Part shown: positions 36,016 to 44,307 of the stretch, piece by piece | Layout of the letters: every line of letters begins with the position of its first letter | How positions within the stretch are numbered: position 1 is the stretch's first letter | Source of the DNA: an uncultured Bacteroidota bacterium | GTDB taxonomy: Bacteria > Bacteroidota > Bacteroidia > Chitinophagales > Chitinophagaceae | DNA length: 64,000 nucleotides | Assembly (NCBI GenBank): GCA_903912435.1 | Contig: CAIWHI010000271.1 | Span: 1-64,000, forward strand | Direction: 5' to 3' | Notes under the pieces: generated by a model | Database searches by the model: none | Told to the model about the DNA's origin: nothing | What the model saw: the letters and a program-made list of their open reading frames with translations, nothing else | Program-made: the position numbers and the translations under genes

Positions 36016-36307
36016 TGTTTTTATTTCCTTCTTCGTAAAGCCGCGCACGCCAATTACGCAAAGCATAGCTGGCTTTCAGTTCAGCCATTTTAAATTTTCT
36101 GTATTTTTCATCAGCATCGGCGGTTGCTTTAGCAAATGCAATTCCTTCTGCTGAATTCCGCATCAAGTTTTCACAAATCTCAGCATTTTTATCTGCTTCT
36201 TGTGCTTCTAGTGACAAACGTTCCATTTTTTCATCCAGAATATAAGTCAATTCTTTCCAACCTTCGATGGTGGTTGGTTCATTGGGTAGCGAGATAAATT
36301 TTCTCAT
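36008..36307 (-). CDS. Helical protein, unknown
   Basis: A 99-residue protein, mainly a long charged helix (DEKMERLSLEAQEADKNAEI). It overlaps the SPFH gene by 8 bases and may be its partner. No family recognised. Confidence 0.5.
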   Translation of the reverse strand: MRKFISLPNEPTTIEGWKELTYILDEKMERLSLEAQEADKNAEICENLMRNSAEGIAFAKATADADEKYRKFKMAELKASYALRNWRARLYEEGNKNNA

Positions 36308-36360
36308 TTAAGTTATATTCCGAATATCACCATGATTCCATTCGGTCATTATATAATCTC

Positions 36361-36615
36361 CTAATAAGACTTCAGCAGTTTAACAACAGGACCATACCAG
36401 ATAGCGATAAGAGCAATCAAAAGCACACCGACAGACAAACCAGAACCATTGAACCAAGAAGAAACTACTTGAGTTCCGACATAAGCGGCATTGCTATCAC
36501 TCAGTTGCTGAGCAGCCATAGGACCGCTAACCAAAGGACTAACAATTTCATGTGCGCGATTCATGGCAAAAAAGCCCAGAGTAGCACAAGCAGTAAGCAG
36601 GAGACGACTACGCAT
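36361..36615 (-). CDS. Small membrane or exported protein
   Basis: An 84-residue protein with a signal-like start (MRSRLLLTACATLGFFAMNR) and a C-terminal membrane helix (LSVGVLLIALIAIWYGPVVK). It belongs to the SPFH gene group. A 13-codon frame with a GGAGAT site lies after it (36309-36350) but is too short to call. Confidence 0.5.
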   Translation of the reverse strand: MRSRLLLTACATLGFFAMNRAHEIVSPLVSGPMAAQQLSDSNAAYVGTQVVSSWFNGSGLSVGVLLIALIAIWYGPVVKLLKSY

Positions 36616-36626
36616 TTAATAATTCC

Positions 36627-37055
36627 TTATGCATTTTTCAAGAAAAGATTAGCTTCTTCAACTGAATCGAAGAGCACAATATCACCCTGTTTGTCTCGGA
36701 CATGATTGCCTGGCAAACCGTCGCGGGCGATGGCGAAATGGTCATAGATGTTAAATTTCTTTTTGCTAGTGGAAGACTGAAAGATCTGAAATCGATCTTT
36801 GATCATTGGGCTCTTATAACCCACGATGTTCTGTTCGACGATCTTAACATCGGCCATCGAGGCCGGCTTATAAGCAATCCGACCAGCTTTCTTAGGAGCA
36901 CGAGGCTTAGTCACCACCGGAACTTCCGGAGGAATAACCGCCGGCTCTGACTTAGTCACCTTAGTCACCTTGGTCTTCTTTTCTTTAGTGGGCTTTGCCG
37001 GCTTGGCCGGTGCCTTAGCATCCTTAGCTTTGCGATCATATACGCCACGAGGCAT
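36627..37055 (-). CDS. Basic, possibly DNA-binding protein
   Basis: A 142-residue protein from the ATG at 37055 (GGAG site). MPRGVYDRKAKDAKAPAKPA is Lys/Ala/Pro-rich like histone or HU tails; the second half (IYDHFAIARDGLPGNHVRDK) is folded. It may bind DNA or RNA. It uses the minus arm of the divergent promoter at 37087-37181. Confidence 0.55.
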   Translation of the reverse strand: MPRGVYDRKAKDAKAPAKPAKPTKEKKTKVTKVTKSEPAVIPPEVPVVTKPRAPKKAGRIAYKPASMADVKIVEQNIVGYKSPMIKDRFQIFQSSTSKKKFNIYDHFAIARDGLPGNHVRDKQGDIVLFDSVEEANLFLKNA

Positions 37056-37086
37056 ATCAGGCTCCTTCATTCATCATCATGGTCCC

Positions 37087-37181
37087 TTTATACCATCGCC
37101 TAAAAAAGACGTACATAAGCATTTTTGCATAGTAGCTATTCACTGGGGTCTATGTACCTTATTTTGCTAGGGTGGTATATT
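37087..37181. promoter_or_regulatory. Divergent TGTACC promoter pair (copy)
   Basis: Minus: TGTACG (37110-37115), 17 bases, TATAAA (37087-37092). Plus: TGTACC (37153-37158), 17 bases, TATATT (37176-37181). The core between the -35 boxes is almost identical to that at 21755-21791. Confidence 0.75.
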
Positions 37182-37210
37182 AAGACATAATGTGAATGAG
37201 GTGTAAATAT

Positions 37211-37693
37211 ATGTTAACTTACTATGATATTCCGGACAAGTATGACCGAGACATGGTCATTGCGGCCGGCGAGTTCTTCCTATCAAAGTTGGTTAGCAAG
37301 CGCCTGATCAATAACCTAAACATCGAAGTCAACTTCGTCAAGGGAATGGTTAAGGCTTGCAAAATCGATGCTTGTATGAACTGGGAGGATCGTCTTACCA
37401 AGCCTCGTGAGTTCTCTATAGACATCGATGCCTCTATGCCTATTAAGAAAGCACTTACCACTTTAGCCCATGAACTGGTGCATGTTAAACAATATGCTAT
37501 TGGCGAAATGTGTGATAAGAAAGGAGCTATTGTGGAATGGCTCGGTGTTAAGTATGATCAAGAAGAGCTTGACTATTGGGATCATCCTTGGGAAATCGAT
37601 GCATTCGGTCGTGAAGCAGGTCTATATGTAAGGTTTATGAAGTTCTACGGAGAGAAAAATGAAAAAGCAAAAAAGAAAAGTCGCAAAGCGTAA
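37211..37693 (+). CDS. SprT-like zinc metalloprotease
   Basis: A 160-residue plus-strand protein from the ATG at 37211 (GAGGTG site). The zinc motif is LAHELVHVKQYA (HExxH) with a downstream HPWEIDAFGRE that supplies the third ligand. SprT/Spartan-type proteases degrade DNA-crosslinked proteins; the phage role is unknown. Confidence 0.8.
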   Translation: MLTYYDIPDKYDRDMVIAAGEFFLSKLVSKRLINNLNIEVNFVKGMVKACKIDACMNWEDRLTKPREFSIDIDASMPIKKALTTLAHELVHVKQYAIGEMCDKKGAIVEWLGVKYDQEELDYWDHPWEIDAFGREAGLYVRFMKFYGEKNEKAKKKSRKA

Positions 37694-37811
37694 TCCGGTG
37701 GCCAGGGTCTTAAAAGATCCGCGTTATAGGAAGAGGGTCGTTAAGCTTAAGACTGCTTATGACCGCAAAAAGAAAGGGGAGCTAATTGCTCCCCTTTTTG
37801 ATATCTGCTAA
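37659..37811 (+). CDS. Small basic protein (50 aa)
   Basis: MKKQKRKVAKRNPVARVLKD, then PRYRKRVVKLKTAYDRKKK. RNPVARxLxxPRYRxRVV is a pattern I know from small phage proteins. It overlaps the SprT-like gene, and the terminator stem encodes its last residues. Confidence 0.7.
   Translation: MKKQKRKVAKRNPVARVLKDPRYRKRVVKLKTAYDRKKKGELIAPLFDIC
37774..37802 (+). terminator. Bidirectional terminator
   Basis: AAAGGGGAGC-TAATT-GCTCCCCTTTTT, between convergent genes; it serves the plus strand and partly the minus strand. Confidence 0.85.
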
Positions 37812-37958
37812 AATTTTATCAATTTCCTCATAAAGAGGATTGAGCCGGGTATTCACCAGTTCCAAATATCGATTATGATCATAAGCTTTAAGTGAATCCG
37901 ATATATCAATCTTTACTTCAATTAATCTATCGATGAGTTTTAATAAATCATGATTCAT
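37782..37958 (-). CDS. Small helical protein
   Basis: A 58-residue protein from the ATG at 37958: MNHDLLKLIDRLIEVKIDIS. Entirely helical; unknown. It is the last gene of the regA-side operon before the terminator. Confidence 0.5.
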   Translation of the reverse strand: MNHDLLKLIDRLIEVKIDISDSLKAYDHNRYLELVNTRLNPLYEEIDKILADIKKGSN

Positions 37959-38289
37959 CACATTCAATCACTTCTTCTTCACGCGATAAATGAAATATTA
38001 TCGCCTTTGATTCTGGATTAATTTCTTGTTGAATATTAAGTAGTTTACGTAGTTTCATAAGCTTCTTAATAGCATTCGAGATGGTTTCTCTAGTTACTTT
38101 ATCATTATTATCCATCTCTAGGTCGGTCAATGCGCCATGAAGGTTCTCATCGATGGATTCATCTACACTAATATAAGTTCCATCTGATAGCATCTCGGTT
38201 CGATAGTCTGGAAATAATGTATCAATCACTATACGAAGCTGCTCGTTTTCAGGCAGCTTTTTCTTTTTCTTCTTCCATAATGAAAACAT
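37948..38289 (-). CDS. Uncharacterised protein
   Basis: A 113-residue protein with a basic start (MFSLWKKKKKKLPENEQLRI) and an acidic C-terminus (HLSREEEVIECDES). It lies directly downstream of regA. No family recognised. Confidence 0.5.
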   Translation of the reverse strand: MFSLWKKKKKKLPENEQLRIVIDTLFPDYRTEMLSDGTYISVDESIDENLHGALTDLEMDNNDKVTRETISNAIKKLMKLRKLLNIQQEINPESKAIIFHLSREEEVIECDES

Positions 38290-38292
38290 GAC

Positions 38293-38688
38293 TTATCTCT
38301 TTTTACCTAAGTTATATTTTGCTACCAGTTCCCATTGATCTTTATCTTTATGAGATATGATCTTAATCTGACTTATTGGTGCTCTGGTTTCAAAGTATTC
38401 ATCGCAGCTTTCGATAATAACTAGGTTCCATTCTTCTAATAAGGCAGCGATGGTATTTCTTCTAGCAATATCTTCATCTGAGATATTAGTTGGCTTACCA
38501 TCAAGAGCGAACATCTCCTTGAAGTGAACGATGTAGTACTTTCCCTTCTTGTGCAAGATGTGACAAGATTGAAATAGTTTATTCTCTTTTTTTGATGCTA
38601 CGCCAATTCTGGTAAGCGTCTCTTTTACTTTTAAGAAGTCTACCTCAGTTCTTAGGCTTACCTCTAAGAATGATTCGATAATAGACAT
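38293..38688 (-). CDS. regA: RegA translational repressor
   Basis: A 131-residue RegA. VDFLKVKETLTRIGVASKKE and LFQSCHILHKKGKYYIVHFK match T4 RegA closely. The protein binds ribosome sites of early mRNAs (in T4 including 44, 45 and rIIB) and represses them, including itself. As in T4 it follows genes 45, 44 and 62. Confidence 0.95.
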   Translation of the reverse strand: MSIIESFLEVSLRTEVDFLKVKETLTRIGVASKKENKLFQSCHILHKKGKYYIVHFKEMFALDGKPTNISDEDIARRNTIAALLEEWNLVIIESCDEYFETRAPISQIKIISHKDKDQWELVAKYNLGKKR

Positions 38689-38708
38689 AGCAATACTCCA
38701 TTTTTATT

Positions 38709-39122
38709 CTATTTATTTTTGAAGTTTTTTAGATCTGGGTATACATACTTAGACAAAAACTCATCTTGTTGCTTTTTGTCAAGCACTTTCCAGAACTGCT
38801 TTGTCCTAATCATGTTATAGCCAATCTTAGAGCCGACATCTTTCAAGATCTGCTCTAGTTTCTTATCGGCTTCAGACTTCTTAAGCCAAGCTTTATACTT
38901 CAACTTTTTCTGAGGGATCGCCTGGTAATAGAAGTCGTATTGCATGTCCTTGTCGAGGAAGTGATAGAGATTCATCATTTCTGCTTCTTCGAAGGTTTCG
39001 ATATGCGACGCAAAGTAACGGTTCGCTATCCAAGGAACGAATTCCTTGGAGTTCTCGCCGAAGTAGTTCTTTTTGTCCGTGATTGAGAAGATCATCTTCC
39101 ATACGTCTACTGCCTCACTCAT
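38709..39122 (-). CDS. 62: Clamp-loader small subunit gp62
   Basis: A 137-residue protein in the gp62 position, overlapping the gp44 stop by 4 bases. WKMIFSITDKKNYFGENSKE and IPQKKLKYKAWLKKSEADKK fit small clamp-loader subunits of T4 relatives. It is shorter than T4 gp62 (187). The call rests on context and pattern. Confidence 0.8.
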   Translation of the reverse strand: MSEAVDVWKMIFSITDKKNYFGENSKEFVPWIANRYFASHIETFEEAEMMNLYHFLDKDMQYDFYYQAIPQKKLKYKAWLKKSEADKKLEQILKDVGSKIGYNMIRTKQFWKVLDKKQQDEFLSKYVYPDLKNFKNK

Positions 39123-40060
39123 ACGAACTCACAGTTCATCATTACTTCGATGAAGAATGAGACCAGATTGATCTCTGGATCTGCAACAAAAGCGGCTTTG
39201 TATTGATATTCGGCGATCAGCTTTATCAATGGCGGGACAGAGCGCTTAGTGAAATAAGTAGAAGCATGATCATAAATCGAACGAAAGATCGATGCCGTTT
39301 CAATATCTGAGTTCTCATGAACCCACTTACGAACTTCATCAAACTGCTTATTCTTGCAGAATCCGATGACTGTGCTAATTGTTGCATCTTGGAAGTTAGT
39401 CAAAATACCACTATCGATAGCACCGGCAGCAGAATAACGCTGCAACTCATTAAGACAACGACGCCAATCGGGGAAGTGCTTTTGAATAACCGCACCAAGC
39501 ACAGCACGCTCATAGCCGACTTTTTCCTTGATAAGGATTTCTTCGACGAGCTTAAGAAACTTAACAGCCAAATTGGCCATCTCTTTCTTAGAGATGCGAA
39601 GGTCAATGACAGCGCAACGAGAATGTAGCGGATCAATAATCTTATTCTTGTAATTACAAGTCAGAATAAATCCACAGTTCTTCGAGAACTCTTCCATAAA
39701 GTTACGAAGCGCTGGTTGAGTAGAGTTCGGATTAAGATAATCAGCCTCGTCGAGGATGACGTATTTCTTACCACCAGTAAAAGAGATGGACGAAGCAAAG
39801 TTCAAAATTTCATTTCGAAGCGTGTCAATATTACCATTCATAGAACCATTGATCATGATATAATCACAACCGAGTTGCTCTAACATGGCTCGAGCGACGG
39901 TTGTCTTACCGACACCTGCACTACCAGCCAAAATCAAGTTGGGAATATTCTTTTGATCTACAAAGGTCTGAAAAGTCTGTTTGAGTTCTACGGGTAGAAT
40001 CACATCTTCAATTTTACGCGGTCGATATTTCTCGACCCACAGAAAGTTTTCAAGCATCAT
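39119..40060 (-). CDS. 44: Clamp-loader ATPase gp44
   Basis: A 313-residue AAA+ protein: WVEKYRPRKIEDVILP, Walker A LAGSAGVGKTTVAR, Walker B YVILDEADYLN, sensor/arginine finger region LTCNYKNKIIDPLHSRC (SRC). Four gp44 with one gp62 load gp45 on DNA. Length matches T4 (319). Preceded by a promoter embedded in the gp45 terminator. Confidence 0.95.
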   Translation of the reverse strand: MMLENFLWVEKYRPRKIEDVILPVELKQTFQTFVDQKNIPNLILAGSAGVGKTTVARAMLEQLGCDYIMINGSMNGNIDTLRNEILNFASSISFTGGKKYVILDEADYLNPNSTQPALRNFMEEFSKNCGFILTCNYKNKIIDPLHSRCAVIDLRISKKEMANLAVKFLKLVEEILIKEKVGYERAVLGAVIQKHFPDWRRCLNELQRYSAAGAIDSGILTNFQDATISTVIGFCKNKQFDEVRKWVHENSDIETASIFRSIYDHASTYFTKRSVPPLIKLIAEYQYKAAFVADPEINLVSFFIEVMMNCEFV

Positions 40061-40073
40061 ATAACTCCATAAT

Positions 40074-40124
40074 AAAAAAACGCTAGCCAGGAACTTTATT
40101 ACTACTGGCTAGCGAAAATGTCAA
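40074..40124 (-). promoter_or_regulatory. Terminator with embedded promoter between gp45 and gp44
   Basis: CGCTAGCCAG (40105-40114) pairs with CTGGCTAGCG (40081-40090), followed by seven T: a terminator for gp45. TTGACA (40119-40124), 17 bases, TAATAA (40096-40101) places a -10 in its loop. Stopping gp45 RNA and starting gp44 RNA thus use the same 50 bases. Confidence 0.7.
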
Positions 40125-40778
40125 CTAAAAAGTAGAAGTCGACTCAATAGCAATCCAGTAGGTTGCTTCATTACCAATGAACTGAGAGATGCCCTTAGAA
40201 GACAACTTAACATTGTAGTCACCCTCGATCATCTTTAGATTCTCAGACTTAAAGATTGCTCGGAATGTCTTATCAGTTTCACCGATCTCAATGTTATAGG
40301 TATCAGCGGAAGTATCCTTGGAATTGACGGCTTGTAGCATAATTTTATCACCGTCACCAGCGATGGCAACTTCCGGAAGACCCAGGACTCCAAGAGCTTT
40401 GGTGATGCTCTGAATATCCTTACTGGACACCTTGCATTCCACATCGATAGTCGGAAGCTTGATCTCCTTGTCAGGCGGAGTCAAGATCACCGATGCATCG
40501 GCGAAGTGATAGTTCATGGAATGACCATTGCCCTTGATATGAACACTCGTTTCACCAAAGATAAGCTCCGGGTCATTTACCAAAGAAATACAGCTAATGA
40601 AACGATTGAGCTCATAAATGGCAAACTTATGAGCAAAGGTATCAGGGATAGTGGCCTTGGCCATGATCGTCTTATTGGAAGACATAGTTGTCAAGACATG
40701 GCCTTCCTTAATGACAATGGACTTATTGATATTAGCGAAGTTCTTCAGGATATTCAAAGTCTTTGCGTTTAGTTTCAT
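40125..40778 (-). CDS. 45: Sliding clamp gp45
   Basis: A 217-residue clamp, a ring-shaped trimer that tethers polymerase and also activates late transcription with gp55. MKLNAKTLNILKNFANINKS, HKFAIYELNRFISCISLVND and the C-terminal FIGNEATYWIAIESTSTF fit gp45. Length is near T4 (228). Confidence 0.95.
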   Translation of the reverse strand: MKLNAKTLNILKNFANINKSIVIKEGHVLTTMSSNKTIMAKATIPDTFAHKFAIYELNRFISCISLVNDPELIFGETSVHIKGNGHSMNYHFADASVILTPPDKEIKLPTIDVECKVSSKDIQSITKALGVLGLPEVAIAGDGDKIMLQAVNSKDTSADTYNIEIGETDKTFRAIFKSENLKMIEGDYNVKLSSKGISQFIGNEATYWIAIESTSTF

Positions 40779-40793
40779 GATATAAATTCCTAA

Positions 40794-41639
40794 TTATTTC
40801 TTTTTCTTGAGAAGTGCGGGGTCAGCGGTAGCAGCTGCACCGATAGATGCAAGGTCAGCAAGTGATCCACCAAAGATGTAAGATCCAACATGCTGCATCT
40901 TCATCCATGGGCAATACCAAGTCTTCAAACCAATCTTAGAAAGGTAATGACAGAACCAATAGTCTTCAGAAAGATAACGCTTTGATTCCGGTTCGATTTC
41001 GGCTTGGAAATACATCATAATCTCACGAGAACCATCAAAGTGTTCTGTGCGAACATGATCTGGCTTATAATGATATTGAGGATAAGCGGCGCGGAACTTT
41101 TCAAAAGTAGAACGGCGGATCATCATAAATCCGGTTCCGACTTCAGATACTTCAATCGGCTCATCGATGCGGAAAGAACCACCGCCACCCTTTGGATTGA
41201 AAACATAGTCACCAACGAAACGCTCTAGGACATTAGGATCTTCATCGGCGATGCCCTTATCGACTGCCAACTTAATCTTTTCCCAGCTAATGCACTTCTT
41301 AGGGTATGGGCCGGCCAAGACATCATAATCAGAATCTTCGCTTTGCAAAGCCAATAGAGCAAGGACGTCATGTGGATTGAATCCGATATCCGCGTCGATG
41401 AACATCATGTGAGTGCAATCAGAACGAAGGAACTCATCGACGCAATAGTTACGAGCTCGAGTAATCAAAGACTCATTAAACAAGAAATATGAGCGAAGAG
41501 TAATACCATTCGCTGTACAAATAGAAGCTAAGTCAGCAACAGACTTAGTAAACATGCCGGCACACATGCCACCATACATTGGAGCAGCCAAGAAGATACT
41601 ACGCTTACGCATCTCTTCGATAGGGACGGAAATTTCCAT
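40794..41639 (-). CDS. GT-A glycosyltransferase-like protein
   Basis: A 281-residue protein with RSIFLAAPMYGGMCAGMF, NESLITRARNYCVDEFL and the DXD-type motif MMFIDADIGFNPHDVLA (metal and sugar-nucleotide binding), then EVGTGFMMIRRSTFEKF. It resembles family-2-like transferases found beside gp45 in T4-like cyanophages. With dCMP hydroxymethylase nearby it might glycosylate modified cytosine, or a virion or surface target. Confidence 0.75.
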   Translation of the reverse strand: MEISVPIEEMRKRSIFLAAPMYGGMCAGMFTKSVADLASICTANGITLRSYFLFNESLITRARNYCVDEFLRSDCTHMMFIDADIGFNPHDVLALLALQSEDSDYDVLAGPYPKKCISWEKIKLAVDKGIADEDPNVLERFVGDYVFNPKGGGGSFRIDEPIEVSEVGTGFMMIRRSTFEKFRAAYPQYHYKPDHVRTEHFDGSREIMMYFQAEIEPESKRYLSEDYWFCHYLSKIGLKTWYCPWMKMQHVGSYIFGGSLADLASIGAAATADPALLKKKK

Positions 41640-41642
41640 ACT

Positions 41643-42005
41643 TTATTCACCTTTTATTTTATAATGATCATTGTAGAGGGTTAACATGATGTAGTGCATA
41701 GCTTTCATCAAATCATCTTTGTTTTTACCTTTTTTGGAACCGTAGCGCCAAAGGTATTTTTCTGCTGTATCTAGACAAGTGGTGGAAGCAGTGCCCCTGG
41801 CGATCCAGGCATCGAGACATTCAAGATTTTCTTTTTTATAATGCTCACCATAAGTCCTATTGACATATTTAATCATGTCATTAAGGATGTCTAGTTCATT
41901 GTATTTATAATTATAAGTTGGTGGAGGTTTTATCGAATTAGCTGTTGGATTACCCATTATACAGAGTGCCGGATCGATATTTCCAATATTAATTACTTCA
42001 GACAT
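41643..42005 (-). CDS. DUF3310-like protein
   Basis: A 120-residue protein whose C-terminus TAEKYLWRYGSKKGKNKDDL then MKAMHYIMLTLY fits the DUF3310 (SaV-like) motif common in phages. DUF3310 proteins are linked with nucleotide metabolism. It is in the modification operon just behind a TTGACA/TATAAT promoter. Confidence 0.7.
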   Translation of the reverse strand: MSEVINIGNIDPALCIMGNPTANSIKPPPTYNYKYNELDILNDMIKYVNRTYGEHYKKENLECLDAWIARGTASTTCLDTAEKYLWRYGSKKGKNKDDLMKAMHYIMLTLYNDHYKIKGE

Positions 42006-42016
42006 AATATATTCCC

Positions 42017-43216
42017 CTAGCTAAAAAAAGACGCAAGAGAAGAAGCTTCCTCACCCCTAAGCTCATGAGTCTTAGTATGATTATACTGATAAACTAATGA
42101 ACTGTCAACATAATTACGCTTATTTTCAAGCACGGCTTTCACTTCTGTAGCCATATCGACTGCAGTTTGAAAGGGAACGTTCTGACAGATATGGTTATAG
42201 CTTTGAGAAGGCTTGAGAAGCTGGTAGTCTTCAGGCAGACCCATAATACTCATGGCTTCACGGTAAGTAATGTAACGATCTTCATAGGGATGAGTCAACA
42301 TCTTCGGATAATGACCTACGAAAGCACCAATATAATTCTTAGGGACGATAGTTCCACGGCGCATGATATTCTTACCATCATCAAGCTTATGGAACATGCG
42401 ATCACACTTCTCTACTTCTTTATCGAGGCCTTGTTTTGCCATCCAAGCTCCAACTTGCTTGTAAGTATGTCCATGACCCTCGATCAAGCTTTTGGCATCG
42501 AAATAACGAACCGAAACATCTTCGGCTTGCAAAATATCGAAGTGCTGACGATGAGTAATACCACCATGCACTACTTCCAAAAGATAGCGATAATATGGAT
42601 CGTTTGTCGGCGTGTTCTTATTAATGACGTCCATCATGGAATTAGACTTAACATTAGTGATGACGTCTTCGATTCGAGTATAAGGACGACGGTAATATTC
42701 GAGAATCGGTGTTTTATCACCGCGCCAGAAGAAGTAGAAAGTTCGCTCACGAACCTGAGGAACACCATGAAGCAAACTCTTGGTGCGATATAGTGTCATA
42801 GTATAACCGTTTTTCTTACCAATCTCGATAAGCTGCTTACGAATCGGTTCACCAATCTTACCGGCAAGAGCTGGAGCATTCTCACCCCAAAATACTTTAG
42901 GCTTCATATCACCGAGAACATAATTCGCTGTCTCGATCATCCATCGATTATTTGGATTATGTTCACCGTAACCCATGGAAAATAAAGATAGGCCGGCGCA
43001 TGGACAAACCGAAGAAACAATATCGACTTGATGCGGATGACGACCACCCTCATCGATGACATGATAAGGAACTTCATGGTTCCAATAGTTTAATAGATGT
43101 GATTCATTTGCCTTAAATGCAGAGTAAGACATAATGTAGTCTGGTCGTGTACCAAATACTTTGGTAGAAGCAAGAGCTTCACCGCCAATTAGCGGAATAA
43201 TAGTCGCATGTTTCAT
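42017..43216 (-). CDS. Cytosine-C5 methyltransferase-like protein
   Basis: A 399-residue protein with motif IV SVCPCAGLSLF (catalytic Cys73 in Pro-Cys), motif VI WGENAPAL (112-115) and motif VIII HGVPQVRERTFYFF (Q154, R156, R158), plus a C-terminal motif IX/X region (EAMSIMGLPEDYQ; QNVPFQTA). Motif I is poor: IPLIGGEALASTKVFG lacks FxGxG. It could methylate or otherwise act on cytosine or hydroxymethylcytosine. A late promoter lies at 43254-43261. Confidence 0.75.
   Translation of the reverse strand: MKHATIIPLIGGEALASTKVFGTRPDYIMSYSAFKANESHLLNYWNHEVPYHVIDEGGRHPHQVDIVSSVCPCAGLSLFSMGYGEHNPNNRWMIETANYVLGDMKPKVFWGENAPALAGKIGEPIRKQLIEIGKKNGYTMTLYRTKSLLHGVPQVRERTFYFFWRGDKTPILEYYRRPYTRIEDVITNVKSNSMMDVINKNTPTNDPYYRYLLEVVHGGITHRQHFDILQAEDVSVRYFDAKSLIEGHGHTYKQVGAWMAKQGLDKEVEKCDRMFHKLDDGKNIMRRGTIVPKNYIGAFVGHYPKMLTHPYEDRYITYREAMSIMGLPEDYQLLKPSQSYNHICQNVPFQTAVDMATEVKAVLENKRNYVDSSLVYQYNHTKTHELRGEEASSLASFFS
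42080..42108 (-). promoter_or_regulatory. Consensus sigma70 promoter
   Basis: TTGACA, 17 bases, TATAAT, in the 3' end of the methyltransferase-like gene, reading to DUF3310, the glycosyltransferase and gp45. Confidence 0.85.
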
Positions 43217-44307
43217 AAGAAATCCTCAAGTGTAACCGCATTTTGTATATTGGTATTTATATCTGGCTTCCTTATAGCATTCCATTCCCAACCTTGCCAA
43301 TGTGGATAGAACTCGCGCGAAAGGTGAACCGATTTAGGTTTTTCCATATACTTAAAATCTAGTTCGCCATGCGTATTAATTAGATTCGATGTCCATCTAA
43401 AGAACTTTACTTTCTTTTTTTGATGCTTTATGGCTTCATCGATGAAAATGTTTCGAATCTGATTCCTTTCATGCCAATTGCCATAGAATGGTGCGCCTTC
43501 ATACCAACCGGTTTTAGGAATGGAACGCTTTGGATTCTCGATTGGCAATGGTTCATAAAGGCGAATAGTCGCTCCAGTCAGTTTGGAGACCCGCTGAGCC
43601 TCTTCAAAATAATCTTTTACAAGCTTACGTGTAGCTTCTTCTGGGTCATGCTGCCTAGCCAGGTGATGACGGATGTCAATGTTACCGAAGTAGTATTCCA
43701 GCTCTTTAAACTTGTTACCAGATTCATTAATGATAAAGCTATCCAAACCCATCTTTAATGCGCCATGCAGTGTTTTAAATGGAACAGAATTGACCATCCA
43801 ACCGGGGCGATACATACAAATTGCATGACTATCACCCATTGCAATCTTATCATAAAGCACTAGAGTATTAGGATTGACCATGACCGATTCCTTCTCCATT
43901 CGAAGGATATTATCCCAGTCTACTTCTGCCCAACGTGGATCAATTTCCTTGTTTTTTTCATTAGCCAAGTCTACCTTATGCTTAAGCTGAGCATGGTAGT
44001 CCGGAAAGTCAATAATCAAAGAAAAGACTTTACCTTTGAACTTAGAAAAATTCACAAAGTTATCGACATGCGGAAATTCTTTTAGACCACCGAACAAGTT
44101 AAGATGGCCGCTCCAATCATTCCCATGATAGACATAAAGAGCATCGAACTTATTGAAATCACTGTGGTACAAATTAAGAGACATATTAACAGTAACATCT
44201 ACTCCAGCGCATTTAAGCTGATCGGCATAAATGACGCCTTGACCGGCTCGATGTGATGATAAGTTCTTAGCTATAGGAATGAAGGGTGTGGCTAACAACG
44301 CGCGCAT
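43213..44307 (-). CDS. SGNH-hydrolase-like protein
   Basis: A 364-residue protein with IAMGDSHAICMYRPG (GDS block), YYFGNIDIRHHLA (GN-D-like block) and SVHLSREF (catalytic-His-like), an order typical of SGNH esterases and acyltransferases. It overlaps the genes on both sides, so it is part of the modification operon and may transfer or remove an acyl group. The substrate is unknown. Confidence 0.55.
   Translation of the reverse strand: MRALLATPFIPIAKNLSSHRAGQGVIYADQLKCAGVDVTVNMSLNLYHSDFNKFDALYVYHGNDWSGHLNLFGGLKEFPHVDNFVNFSKFKGKVFSLIIDFPDYHAQLKHKVDLANEKNKEIDPRWAEVDWDNILRMEKESVMVNPNTLVLYDKIAMGDSHAICMYRPGWMVNSVPFKTLHGALKMGLDSFIINESGNKFKELEYYFGNIDIRHHLARQHDPEEATRKLVKDYFEEAQRVSKLTGATIRLYEPLPIENPKRSIPKTGWYEGAPFYGNWHERNQIRNIFIDEAIKHQKKKVKFFRWTSNLINTHGELDFKYMEKPKSVHLSREFYPHWQGWEWNAIRKPDINTNIQNAVTLEDFL
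43254..43261 (-). promoter_or_regulatory. T4-type late promoter TATAAATA
   Basis: An exact late octamer 37 bases upstream of the methyltransferase-like start at 43216. Confidence 0.5.

Noticed and set aside
36309..36350. 13-codon leader peptide with GGAGAT site
   Set aside because: Too short to support and no regulatory structure around it.
42167..42793. Long plus-strand frame (208 codons)
   Set aside because: Lies antisense inside the methyltransferase-like gene, whose motifs are clear; its protein has no sensible composition.
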